The notes: generated from the letters alone by a model not told the origin. A stretch of 10,092 nucleotides of DNA from Bacillota bacterium (GCA_021846605.1 JAJZWQ010000116.1:1-10092); one strand, 5' to 3'; positions 1 through 6,980 are shown, counted from the first letter of the stretch. Program-made: numbers and translations.

Positions 1-112
1 GGATTAGCCCATAATATCTTTTTGAGTTGCTTAACAGGGTAATAGCCCACCAGCACACTCACTTAACCAGGCTATGCCTCACCTACCACTCCACATATCC
101 CGGATTGCGGTA
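1..112. other. Flank downstream of the helicase operon, no gene assigned
   Basis: This stretch is less GC-rich than the operon beside it and has stops in all frames I read. The first 39 bases of plus frame 1 could be the tail of a plus-strand gene entering from the left, but the fragment is too short to assign. I see no convincing hairpin with a T-tract that would terminate the minus-strand operon ending at 113. Confidence 0.4.
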
Positions 113-2173
113 TTAGGGGGGAGGTACGCCGGGGTCCCCGGGCGGCTCCAGGCGCGTGCGCAGGATCGCCAACGCCCCGGGCACATCCAACTGCGTGGCG
201 GCGTGCAGGGCGCGGCGCAGCGCGGGGGGCAGGTGCTGGGCGAACTTGGGCAACACCAGCGCGTGGTCGGGGACCAGCGTCAGGAGGTCTGCCGCCAGCT
301 CTGCCGCTGGCGGCGGGCACCGTCCCAGTGCCTCCAGCGCCTGGGGCAGGCGGGGCCACGGCTCCACGGCCTCGACTCCACCCCATTCTGTCGCCGTCCA
401 CGGCAGGCCGGTCTCGCGTTGCAAAAGCAGGGCCAGGGTGTTGGCCACCACGTCACCGGCAAAGGCGTGCACAGCTGAGCCCCCGGGGAACACCACCGCC
501 GGACGGGCGCAGCGCGTCAGGCCCAGGCGGCGATAGCTGCGCCGCAGGCCGTCCAACACCGCCTGGCCACCGGGGTTGAGGTAGGGGTAGGGCGTGTCGG
601 CGACGAGCACCTCCACCATGGCCTGCCGGACGGCGGGGTGGACGCGCAGGGCCTGGGAGGTGAAGACCGGTGGATGTCCGGTGGTGGCCGGCACCACTTC
701 GAACCGGCGCCGAGCGTGGTCCACCTCCTCGATCGTCCACAGGCGCCCCGCGAAGATGAGCGCGGCGCCCTCCCGGTAGACGGGCAGTGGCGGCAGTTGG
801 CCGAGTTGCCGTGCGCCAGCCACCACCAGGTAGGCGTCTTCGCTCTGAAAGACGGCGCAGAAGTCGCGGCGCCGCGCCAGGGCCTCGCCCCGCGCGCCGG
901 CGACCAGCCGCCCGCCGCGCCGCTCCAGATGGTCCCGCTCCAGCATGTGGGCCAGAAGGTCGGGTGGCACACCCGCCAGGTCCTCGGGATCCAGGCCCCC
1001 GCGTTCCATGGCCGTCGACAGCGTCTGCTGCCAGCAGACGTCGAAGGCGGGGCCCGGGTCGGGCGGGGCCTCGACCCAACCGGAGCGCAGCAGTTCGACG
1101 ACAGCGACGCTCTGCACCAGTTGGGTTTCCCGGCTGGCGTAGAGTTGGCCGACGCGGTCGTGGCCCGGGGAGCGCCCGCTGCGCCCCAGGCGCTGGCGGA
1201 GCGCCGCCACCGAGTGCGTGCAGTCCACCTGGACGACCAGATCGACCGCACCCACATCGATGCCCAACTCCAGCGTGGAGGTGCAGACGATGGCCCCGGC
1301 CGCATGGCCGCGCAGCCCCGCTTCCGCCACCGCCCGCTCGCGGCGGTGCAGTGAGCCGTGGTGGGGCAGGTACACCGCGCCACCGTCGCTCCGTCTGGTC
1401 AATTCCTGGGTGAGCGCCTCCACGCGGGCGCGTGCGTTGCAGAACACCAGCGCCTTGCGGCCCCGCGTCAACGCCACCATGTCGCCCGTGACATCGCCAT
1501 CCGGGTCGTAGCGCAGGTGGAGCATTGTCCGCTTGCGCGGGCCCTCCCCCGCGCAGACGGTGCAGGGTTCCCCCAGGAATGCCCGGGCGGCTCCGGCGTC
1601 GCCGATCGTGGCGGACAGTCCGATCCGCCGCGGCGGTTGCGCGCTGTATCGGGCCAGGCGCCGCAGGAGCGAGGCCAGCTGCACACCCCGTCCCGTGCCC
1701 AGAAACGCGTGCAACTCGTCCACGATGACAAAGCGCAGTCCGGCAAAGAGCACCGGCAGGGACAGGGGCCGATGCACGCACATGGCTTCCAGCGACTCCG
1801 GGGTGGTCAGGAGCACCCCGCCCGGCTGGCTTTCGGCCCGCCGTTTGGCCGTGCGCGCCACATCGCCGTGCCAGAGATGGACCGGGACGCCGGCATAGGC
1901 GCCCAACCGCCGCACGCGTTCCGCCTGGTCGTTCAAAAGGGCGCGCAGCGGCGACACGTACAGGACCGAGAACCCCGGACCGGGGAGGGGTTGCGAAAGG
2001 ACGGGGAGGAAGGCCGCCTCCGTCTTGCCCGAGGCCGTGTCCCCGCTGATCAGGACGTGACCTGGGCCTGCCGTAATGGCGGCGATGGCCTCTTCCTGCA
2101 CCGGCCACAGGGACCGCCACCCCTGGTCGAAGACGGCCTTCTGCATCGCGTCAGACAGGGCGTGATAGCTCAT
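113..2173 (-). CDS. brxHI: Lhr-like superfamily II DEAD/DEAH helicase, BrxHI type
   Basis: A 686-residue ATP-dependent DNA/RNA helicase. All main SF2 motifs are visible in order: Walker A GDTASGKT (44-51), PLRAL (75-79), TTPESLE (123-129), DELH (152-155), SAT (187-189), HHGSL (271-275), TSTLELGID (298-306) and the arginine-finger motif QRLGRSGR (327-334). Two RecA lobes fill about residues 1-370. The rest resembles the winged-helix and core region of Lhr proteins. I see no four-cysteine DUF1998 tail as in YprA/MrfA. The ATG at 2173 is chosen because it overlaps the stop of the upstream ATPase gene (ATGA, 4 nt), which predicts translational coupling; the frame stays open further upstream but there it only shadows that gene. 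Lhr-like helicases paired with a BrxD ATPase are a hallmark of type 2 BREX (brxHI). A role in this particular module is inferred from that pairing. An orphan Lhr-like repair helicase is the main alternative. Confidence 0.92.
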   Translation of the reverse strand: MSYHALSDAMQKAVFDQGWRSLWPVQEEAIAAITAGPGHVLISGDTASGKTEAAFLPVLSQPLPGPGFSVLYVSPLRALLNDQAERVRRLGAYAGVPVHLWHGDVARTAKRRAESQPGGVLLTTPESLEAMCVHRPLSLPVLFAGLRFVIVDELHAFLGTGRGVQLASLLRRLARYSAQPPRRIGLSATIGDAGAARAFLGEPCTVCAGEGPRKRTMLHLRYDPDGDVTGDMVALTRGRKALVFCNARARVEALTQELTRRSDGGAVYLPHHGSLHRRERAVAEAGLRGHAAGAIVCTSTLELGIDVGAVDLVVQVDCTHSVAALRQRLGRSGRSPGHDRVGQLYASRETQLVQSVAVVELLRSGWVEAPPDPGPAFDVCWQQTLSTAMERGGLDPEDLAGVPPDLLAHMLERDHLERRGGRLVAGARGEALARRRDFCAVFQSEDAYLVVAGARQLGQLPPLPVYREGAALIFAGRLWTIEEVDHARRRFEVVPATTGHPPVFTSQALRVHPAVRQAMVEVLVADTPYPYLNPGGQAVLDGLRRSYRRLGLTRCARPAVVFPGGSAVHAFAGDVVANTLALLLQRETGLPWTATEWGGVEAVEPWPRLPQALEALGRCPPPAAELAADLLTLVPDHALVLPKFAQHLPPALRRALHAATQLDVPGALAILRTRLEPPGDPGVPPP

Positions 2174-3477
2174 GGCTCCAGCGCGACGAAGCGTCCGGCC
2201 GCGATGTCCTCCGTGGCCCGATCCAACACGGCCGCAGGCTGCAGCTCGGGGTGTTGTTGCAGGATGTTGAGCGCCTGGACGAAGGAGCGCAGGGCCTCCC
2301 GCGGCGTGAGGAAGCGGGAGGCCCCCGGGCGGGCCAGAAGCCCCCGCAGGAACCTGCCCACCCCGTCCGGATCCAGGCTGCTTTCGCCGTGCAGGCCCAC
2401 ATGCAGGGCGCGCACCTTGAGGAACAGCGCCAGCAGTTCGTCGGCGCTCAGGGGCGGGAGTTCCAGCACCGGCTGCGCCAGGTCCCGATGCGCCTGGTCG
2501 GCATAGGGGTTTTGGGTCAGGCGGGTGGCCAGCGCCGGGTAGCTGAACAGGCCGCGCCTGGGGTCGCGCAGCATCTCCGGCGGCCCGGCCACATAGAGCC
2601 CGAGGTGGCGCGCCCGCCCCTGCAGGGCATCGTTGAGCAGGCCCAGGAGGACCTCGTAGTTGGACGAGCGGGCGTCCGGTTGCGGCACGCTGGCCAGGTG
2701 GCCGCACTCGTCTAAAAGGACCAGCAGCCCCTGGTAGCCGGCCTGCACCGCCGTGAGGGCCAAAAGGCGCAGGTGCTCGTGCCAGTCCGCGTCGGAGATC
2801 GGGGCGACATCCCCCAGCCCGAGGGTGGCCCGCACCTCCGCCCGCGTGCGGTATTCCCCCCGGAGGCGCCGCAGCGCCGCGGTCGTACCCTCGTCGTCGC
2901 CGGCGACGGCGGCCTCCAGGTAGCGACGCAGGGTGCTGGCCCAGGCAAACCCGCCCGGCAGGGTGCGGAGGGCCTCCAGCCGGGCCCGGAGTTCGCTATC
3001 CAGCGCCTGCGCGGCCTCCGGCGTGCGCCGCATGGCGCCCGCGCCCGGTAGCCCCAGGCGCGCGGCGGCCGCGCTCCTGACCCCGTCGCACCAGCGGTCG
3101 AGCACGATCGCCAGGGCACCCCCGTCGGGGCGGCTGTCCGAGGCGAGATTGGCCATGAGATGGCGGTAGGTGGCCAGGCCTCGCCCGTCGCCGCGCAGCC
3201 GCAGCTCTGGGCCCAGGTCCGCGTCGGCCACCACATACCCCTGCGTCAAGGCCACCTGCCGGACCAGGCGCAGGAAGAAGGTTTTGCCGGCGCCATACTC
3301 GCCGACCACGACCCGGAAGACCCCGCCGCCGCGCCGCAGGACCTCCAACTCCCGCAGCGCCTGGCGCAGCTCGGCCACCCGCCCCACGGCCAGGTGCTGC
3401 AGACCGTCGTGGGGGACCACGCCGACCTGCAGGCTCTGGAGCACGGCCTGCGCCTCTGGGACCGCCACGTCAGGCAT
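2170..3477 (-). CDS. brxD: BrxC/BrxD-family (DUF2791) P-loop ATPase
   Basis: A 435-residue AAA-like ATPase, close to full length for BrxD-type proteins. Walker A is GEYGAGKT (59-66), in the family-typical context 'VVVGEYGAGKTFFLRLV'. Walker B is LLVLLDE (251-257), followed by CGHL. A sensor-like strand LYVAGPPEM lies at 294-302, and a C-terminal segment, LTPREALRSFVQALN (390-404), resembles the family's end. The ATG at 3477 overlaps the upstream gene's stop by 8 nt, and the gene's own TGA overlaps the helicase ATG by 4 nt, so all three genes should be made from one transcript. In type 2 BREX, BrxD is an ATPase of unsettled mechanism accompanying PglX and PglZ; neither is present here. Family assignment is from motifs and is fairly secure. 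Membership in a working BREX system is not shown. Confidence 0.85.
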   Translation of the reverse strand: MPDVAVPEAQAVLQSLQVGVVPHDGLQHLAVGRVAELRQALRELEVLRRGGGVFRVVVGEYGAGKTFFLRLVRQVALTQGYVVADADLGPELRLRGDGRGLATYRHLMANLASDSRPDGGALAIVLDRWCDGVRSAAAARLGLPGAGAMRRTPEAAQALDSELRARLEALRTLPGGFAWASTLRRYLEAAVAGDDEGTTAALRRLRGEYRTRAEVRATLGLGDVAPISDADWHEHLRLLALTAVQAGYQGLLVLLDECGHLASVPQPDARSSNYEVLLGLLNDALQGRARHLGLYVAGPPEMLRDPRRGLFSYPALATRLTQNPYADQAHRDLAQPVLELPPLSADELLALFLKVRALHVGLHGESSLDPDGVGRFLRGLLARPGASRFLTPREALRSFVQALNILQQHPELQPAAVLDRATEDIAAGRFVALEP

Positions 3478-4216
3478 CCGCTGGGGGCCTCCCTGTGGCC
3501 GCGCTGGCGTCGGCGGCGTAGATGACGCCGTCTTCGACGCGGACGGCGGGTCGGCCTGTCTGGCGCAGGCAGGCGCGGTCCAGCGCGTCCAGCAGGGTCC
3601 CGAGCAGGACGCCATGGGCGGCGGCCAGTTCTCGGGCCCTGGCGACGGAAAGGGGCCCTTCGGCCAGGGCGGCGGTGATGGCTTCCTGCCCCGGCAGGCG
3701 GGTTGGTTGCCCGGAGGGTCGCAGGGCGGCGTCAAGGATGGTGGCGGGGTCGTCCGCGCAGTCGGCGGGCTGCGTGGCTGTCGGTGGCGGGGCCGGGCGC
3801 CGCCCGGGGTCTGGGGCCGGTACGAGTTCGCTGGCCAGCTGTTCGGCCTCTGCCAGGACCCGCACGGCGGTCGGCAAATCCGGTTCCACCGGCGGGGCGG
3901 GGTGGAGCGCGGCGGGGATGGCCAACTGCAGGAACGCCTGCAGGCCCAGCGGCAGCGCGCTGAACTCGGCGACCCGCCTCCCCACGCCCGCCACCGACTC
4001 GAGCGCGCGGGCGACGACCACCCACCGGAAGGGCCAGGAGGGCCCCGATGGTGGCACCGGACCGTCATTGAGGATGGTCGACCAATCGGCGCCGCAATCC
4101 CGGGCCCACTGCTGGCCAAGCGCCTGAAGACGGCGGGCGGCGGGCGCCAGGTCGCCGTGCTGCAGGAAGCGCTCGATGCTGGCCTGCGCACTGGCACGCT
4201 GCGCCTGGGTCGGCAT
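3470..4216 (-). CDS. Small protein with TerB-C-like C-terminus, first gene of the ATPase/helicase operon
   Basis: A 248-residue protein rich in Ala, Pro and Arg. Residues 1-130 look largely helical. A Pro-rich linker spans about 133-150. The last stretch (about 186-236), running from PLSVARARELAAAHGV through LLDALDRACLRQTG to VEDGVIY, resembles the end of TerB-C domains, where a helical repeat leads to 'INE.A...GDPLIE'-like residues. TerB-N/TerB-C proteins that accompany a DUF2791 ATPase and an SF2 helicase are, from memory, several hundred residues longer, so this looks like a short or N-terminally truncated form. I could not find the missing part upstream in any frame. The ATG at 4216 is favoured by a GGGGAGGAG sequence at 4228-4236. 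The stop overlaps the ATPase start by 8 nt. No cysteine cluster, signal peptide or membrane segment is seen. The gene is real by context and RBS; the domain call is tentative. Confidence 0.6.
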   Translation of the reverse strand: MPTQAQRASAQASIERFLQHGDLAPAARRLQALGQQWARDCGADWSTILNDGPVPPSGPSWPFRWVVVARALESVAGVGRRVAEFSALPLGLQAFLQLAIPAALHPAPPVEPDLPTAVRVLAEAEQLASELVPAPDPGRRPAPPPTATQPADCADDPATILDAALRPSGQPTRLPGQEAITAALAEGPLSVARARELAAAHGVLLGTLLDALDRACLRQTGRPAVRVEDGVIYAADASAATGRPPADA

Positions 4217-4708
4217 CGCCCTGACCGCTCCTCCCCGCGTAGATGTTCGTTCCCGGACGCCGCCAGGGCCCGCCACCCGTTCGGACAGCGCCGCGTCGAA
4301 GCCGCCTGCCCCTGCCCCTGCCGCTCCCGGGTGGCTCAAGAGCCGATGCTACCCTGCCCACGTGTTTCGCCACGCCCGTGGTGGATCATGCCGTCGTCCG
4401 CCGCCGGAGGGCGGAAGCGGGGACCTCGACGGTGTGCCTTCCGTAGGTCGTGGGGGGGGCCGCCGCCGCCCGGCCGTCAGTCCCTTCGGCTGGGCCTCGT
4501 GCAGGCTGCCCTGGTCTACACGGCGGTGCGCCGGACCGGACACACGCTGACGTTGCAGGAGGACGGGCCCGGAGTACGCGCGGCGCGTGCTGGGGATGTG
4601 GGGCGATATCAACGGCTGCGGTAGACTGGGGCCGTCGAGGGTGGAGCATCGGGGGGTGTCGCCGATGGCGGCGATGCTGGTCGACGCGCAGGGGATACGC
4701 CATCCAAG
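4217..4708. other. About 490 bp without a supportable gene
   Basis: This is the divergent gap between the minus-strand operon and the plus-strand MNT/HEPN region. Long open frames exist on both strands, but their translations are Arg/Pro/Gly-rich GC shadows with no motif I recognise and no RBS. The operon promoter should lie here, probably within 4240-4400. I could not find a convincing -35/-10 pair. The gap is also where the missing N-terminal part of the TerB-C-like gene would be expected; I see none of it. Confidence 0.5.
4228..4236 (-). promoter_or_regulatory. Ribosome-binding site fixing the TerB-C-like gene start
   Basis: GGGGAGGAG on the minus strand ends 11 nt before the ATG at 4216. 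The same frame is open to 4339, but an earlier start there has no comparable site. This supports the 248-residue version rather than the 289-residue one. Confidence 0.6.
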
Positions 4709-4819
4709 ATGTTCGGCAGGCGCGTGGATCTGGTCAGCAAGAGGAGGCTCAGCCGGCACCTTCGCGAGCGGATTCCGCGGAGCCGCGAGGTGGTGTGTGG
4801 CGGCCGGGGATGCTCCTGA
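4709..4819 (+). pseudogene. Relic of a MNT-family nucleotidyltransferase C-terminus
   Basis: Reading from 4709, the 36 codons before TGA include FGRRVDLVSKRRLSRHLRER, followed shortly by REVV. This is the characteristic end of small MntA-like nucleotidyltransferases ('LGRxVDLVTPxALxPxLRERILxEAEVVY'). The catalytic part, GSxxxG with DxD, would lie upstream. However, the same frame meets a TAG at 4622 and the codons between (Gly/Ala-rich) do not match, and I find no GSxxRG in the other plus frames before it. This is therefore a broken remnant. It lies about 100 bp before the intact MNT gene. Whether it is an old duplicate or the remains of a different pair cannot be told. Confidence 0.6.
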
Positions 4820-4924
4820 GTGGGAGCGCGCCATGCCGACGTGCGCGGGCGAGTGCCGGCCAGCATCCCACCCTGAGTAGGTGCGCCGTGCGATCCTCTC
4901 CGCAGGGAGTGGGGGGCCTTGGCC

Positions 4925-5326
4925 ATGAGGATCACACCCGAAGGTCTCAATGCCGCGGTGCGACGGCTCGTGGCAACCCTTGCGCCCGAGGAGGTCATCC
5001 TCTTCGGGTCGCGGGCGCGCGGGGACGCACGATCGGACAGCGACGCCGACCTGTTGGCGGTCCTGCCGGCGGTCGCCGATGCCCTCCCACCGGACGAGCG
5101 GCAACGCCGGGCCTGGTTCGCCGTGCGCGGCGACCTGATGCAGCCAGGCTTCGAGGCTGATGTCTTCGCGTACACCGTCGCCGAGATGCGGTACCGCCTT
5201 GCCGCCGGAGATACGGTGGTCCGCGACGCCCTGACCGAAGGCACCCTGCCGTATCCAGCCGCAGGTCGCCGCAGCCGGTACGCTGCGTTCGCCGGGGAGT
5301 GGTCGCGGGTGGAGACGGTCGAGTAG
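4925..5326 (+). CDS. MNT-type nucleotidyltransferase, antitoxin-like partner of HEPN
   Basis: A 133-residue minimal nucleotidyltransferase (Pol beta superfamily). The active-site signature GSX10DXD is exact: G28-S29, then D40 and D42, within GSRARGDARSDSDADLL. A third acidic residue follows in FEADVFAYT (D79), so the enzyme looks catalytically intact. In MNT/HEPN pairs the MNT protein usually neutralises the HEPN RNase, in the studied cases by transferring AMP to it. Start: ATG 4925, with a G-rich sequence (GGGAG 4905-4909, GGGGGG 4911-4916) upstream; a TTG at 4919 in frame is the alternative. The C-terminus runs about 20 residues past the usual end (near EGTLPY), as far as the TAG at 5324. 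It then continues in the same frame into HEPN sequence, an arrangement discussed as a finding. Confidence 0.9.
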   Translation: MRITPEGLNAAVRRLVATLAPEEVILFGSRARGDARSDSDADLLAVLPAVADALPPDERQRRAWFAVRGDLMQPGFEADVFAYTVAEMRYRLAAGDTVVRDALTEGTLPYPAAGRRSRYAAFAGEWSRVETVE

Positions 5327-5329
5327 TGC

Positions 5330-5701
5330 TTGCGGTATGCGGGCGAGGACCTGGAGGAAGGCGCGGGTGCGCGCTTTCCACGCAACGCCGCGCACCACGC
5401 CCAGCAGGCGGCCGAGAAGGCGCTGAAGGCCCTGATCTTCCATCTTGGTGCGGAGCCCGCGCGCGTGCAGGACCTGTCCCAACTCCTGCTGGACATCGCC
5501 GCCCTGGACCGGGCCATCGGTAGCCGGTTGCTTGCGGCGCACCAGAACTCGGCCGCGGAGTTGACGCTCCACTCCGTGACGCCGCGCTACCCGGGCACCG
5601 GCAACATTCCTCCCGAGCGGGCCCATGCGGCGGTGGCATCCGCCGGTGCGATCGTGGCGGCCGTACGGCGCGAGATCCTCGATCAGCACACGGGCGGTTG
5701 A
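5330..5701 (+). CDS. HEPN domain protein (PF05168-like), putative toxin of the MNT/HEPN pair
   Basis: A 123-residue helical protein. Family features: LRYAGEDLEEG at the N-terminus; then NAAHHAQQAAEKALKAL (19-35), the helix that defines this HEPN group; TPRYPGT (84-90); and a last helix resembling 'A...A..I...VR..I'. An R-x4-H arrangement (R18, H23) fits the HEPN RNase pattern, but I cannot say it is the catalytic one. The usual His in 'THDL' is Gln here (RVQDLSQLL). The only start that includes the family N-terminus is TTG at 5330, 3 nt after the MNT stop and in the same frame. The nearest SD-like run (about 5307-5313) is rather far away. The normal family N-terminus has several more residues before LRYAEEDL, so a few may be missing. 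It probably cleaves RNA or DNA when freed from its partner (inference). Confidence 0.8.
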   Translation: MRYAGEDLEEGAGARFPRNAAHHAQQAAEKALKALIFHLGAEPARVQDLSQLLLDIAALDRAIGSRLLAAHQNSAAELTLHSVTPRYPGTGNIPPERAHAAVASAGAIVAAVRREILDQHTGG

Positions 5702-5745
5702 GCATACCACGGGGTCGGCCCGGGGGGGCTGCGGTGGTCGGCGCG

Positions 5746-6207
5746 GTTCGCCTAGCCGTTGTGTGTCGTGGAGCTGGCGCGGACGGTGGCGTCCCGCCGT
5801 TCGGGGGTGCCTGGGGAGGCGATGGACCGGCTTGTAGTGTGCCGGGACCCCAGACCGCCACCAGTGTCCGCTTCCACCAGTGCCCGTGGCGCTGCGCGCC
5901 GTCGCCGCCGGCAGGCCCATCTATGGGCAAAGCCCCTGGCTGACTCCACCGCAGCCGCCCGGGACATGGTTGCCGCAGCCCGGGCCGGGGGCATCGGTTT
6001 GGTGGGCTCCCAGTCGCGCACCGCACCGTGCGCAGCGGTGCAAGCGGTGGCGGCCATCTCCCTGTTCTGCGCCTTCTGTCTGCCCCCCGCGTGCCCTTGA
6101 TTCGCCGTCCCCGAGAGCACCACGGCGGCATCCTGGACACCACCCACACGACCGACATCGCCATGTGGGCGAGCGCCGTCCGGAGGGGGGGGTACGGCGC
6201 AGTTGGG
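5746..6207 (+). pseudogene. Frameshifted Gfo/Idh/MocA-family oxidoreductase remnant
   Basis: Pieces of one protein family appear in order across three plus frames. EAMDRLVV (5816-5839) is followed in a second frame by AGTPDRHHQC...PVALRAVAAGRPIYG (5841-5927). Then, in the first frame again, come KPLADSTAAARDMVAAARAG, LVGSQSRTAP and VQAVAAI (5930-6058). Finally, in the third frame, comes GGILDTTHTTDIAMWAS (6124-6174). Joined, these follow the Gfo/Idh/MocA layout: Rossmann-domain 'DAVVVATPxHxH', 'ALxAGKxVYxEKPLA', 'AMVxAAxxAGVxLxVGxxxR', then 'GGxLLDxxxHxxDxxRW'. A possible earlier piece, VRLAVVC, lies at 5746-5766. About 50-60 residues between the third and fourth pieces are missing, so there are at least three frame changes plus a deletion. 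It cannot make a functional enzyme. These enzymes oxidise sugars or sugar nucleotides with NAD(P); the original substrate is unknown. Confidence 0.75.
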
Positions 6208-6413
6208 ATGCGGCACCAGCCGCGGAGACTTTCGCAGGAGGGCATTGTAACCAGTGGGATTCCGCAGTAGCCTGGAAAGGCCGTGGGAACGAAGTAATCA
6301 GTGACAACTGCGGCCACCCGGATCGACGGCAACGGGCGTGATGGGCGCGGTTCCTGGTATATGTTGCGAGTTGGGTCACCAGTTCTGTTTGCTTTTCTGC
6401 GGTAGGGCCGTGC

Positions 6414-6421
6414 GGGGAGAG
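6414..6421 (+). promoter_or_regulatory. Ribosome-binding site supporting a TTG start
   Basis: GGGGAGAG lies 10 nt before the TTG at 6432. The next in-frame ATG, at 6471, has no such site. The RBS is what decides the start of the RelA/SpoT-domain gene. Confidence 0.5.
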
Positions 6422-6431
6422 ATGCTGTTCC

Positions 6432-6980
6432 TTGAAGCCGCTTCAACAGGTACGGCACACGGTTGCGGCGATGCGAAGTGCCGGCTTGGATGCGCAGCTT
6501 GGGAATATCATGCAACATTGCCGCGGCGGCGGGACGCATGTACGCTGGGGATTCAAAGAAGAACTCAGTGCAGTGCACAAGCTTGAGCGCAAGCCGAAAT
6601 ATGCGGGCAACCCCAGTTCCCTGCCCGATCTACTACGCGGGCTCATCGTTGTCCACTCGCTGAAGGAAGTCCGCCAAGTAGTCAACTGCCTCCAGTCCTC
6701 TGGTGTGGGCCTCGCCTACCGGGTTGTCGAGTCGGACGATTATTTCAGGTCGCCTCGCAGGTGCTACCGGAGCCACCATCTTGTGATTAGGTTCTTGGCA
6801 TGTCCTCAGTTTCAAGCGGAAATTCAGATCAAAACGCCCTTGATCTCCCGTGCGTGGGAGTGGACCCATGGCCTCTATAAAACAATGCGCATACAGTGGA
6901 TCGTACTGATTGTTAATTGTCTTGTGTTTACCCTCGCATGGCTAGGGGATTGCCTTCACGCAAATAGAGGCTTCATTTGA
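6432..6980 (+). CDS. RelA/SpoT-type nucleotide synthetase domain protein, toxSAS-like
   Basis: A 182-residue protein whose central part follows the (p)ppGpp-synthetase fold. FKEELSAVHKLERKP (41-55) stands for the substrate-binding 'K..S...KL' region. LPDLLRGLIVV (64-74) carries the metal-binding Asp (D66). CYRSHHLVIR (111-120) matches the 'GYRSxH' strand. AEIQIKT (129-135) carries the conserved Glu (E130), and THGLYKTMR (145-153) matches the final 'H..Y' helix. There is no hydrolase, TGS or ACT domain, so it is a small stand-alone synthetase. Such proteins include alarmone synthetases and toxSAS toxins that pyrophosphorylate nucleotides or tRNA. Residues 154-173 (IQWIVLIVNCLVFTLAW) form a hydrophobic tail, possibly a membrane segment, or foreign sequence after a truncation. 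Start: TTG 6432 by RBS. GC is visibly lower than in the neighbouring genes, suggesting transfer. A toxin role is inference. Confidence 0.75.
   Translation: MKPLQQVRHTVAAMRSAGLDAQLGNIMQHCRGGGTHVRWGFKEELSAVHKLERKPKYAGNPSSLPDLLRGLIVVHSLKEVRQVVNCLQSSGVGLAYRVVESDDYFRSPRRCYRSHHLVIRFLACPQFQAEIQIKTPLISRAWEWTHGLYKTMRIQWIVLIVNCLVFTLAWLGDCLHANRGFI

Noticed and set aside
453..2120. Alternative minus-strand frame of about 555 codons inside the helicase gene
   Set aside because: It lies in another frame of the same strand as the helicase and none of its sequence resembles a protein family.
2174..2707. N-terminal extension of the helicase frame up to 2707
   Set aside because: The extension is Pro/Arg/Gly-rich, lies within the ATPase gene, and has no RBS. 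The ATGA overlap at 2170-2173 gives a natural start.
3170..4624. Plus-strand open frame of about 480 codons opposite the ATPase and TerB-C-like genes
   Set aside because: The minus strand here carries coupled genes with clear motifs; the plus translation is a GC shadow.
4349..5920. Very long minus-strand open frame (over 500 codons) across the MNT/HEPN genes
   Set aside because: It is antisense to two recognisable genes, and its Arg/Pro/His-rich translation has no motifs. Such frames are expected opposite high-GC coding DNA.
6354..6431. Upstream extension of the RelA/SpoT-like gene from an in-frame CTG
   Set aside because: The added residues do not match the family, CTG starts are rare, and the TTG at 6432 has a properly spaced RBS.
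4995..6578. Another minus-strand open frame of about 527 codons
   Set aside because: It shadows MNT, HEPN and the Gfo/Idh relic, with no RBS, no family features and Arg/Pro-rich composition.
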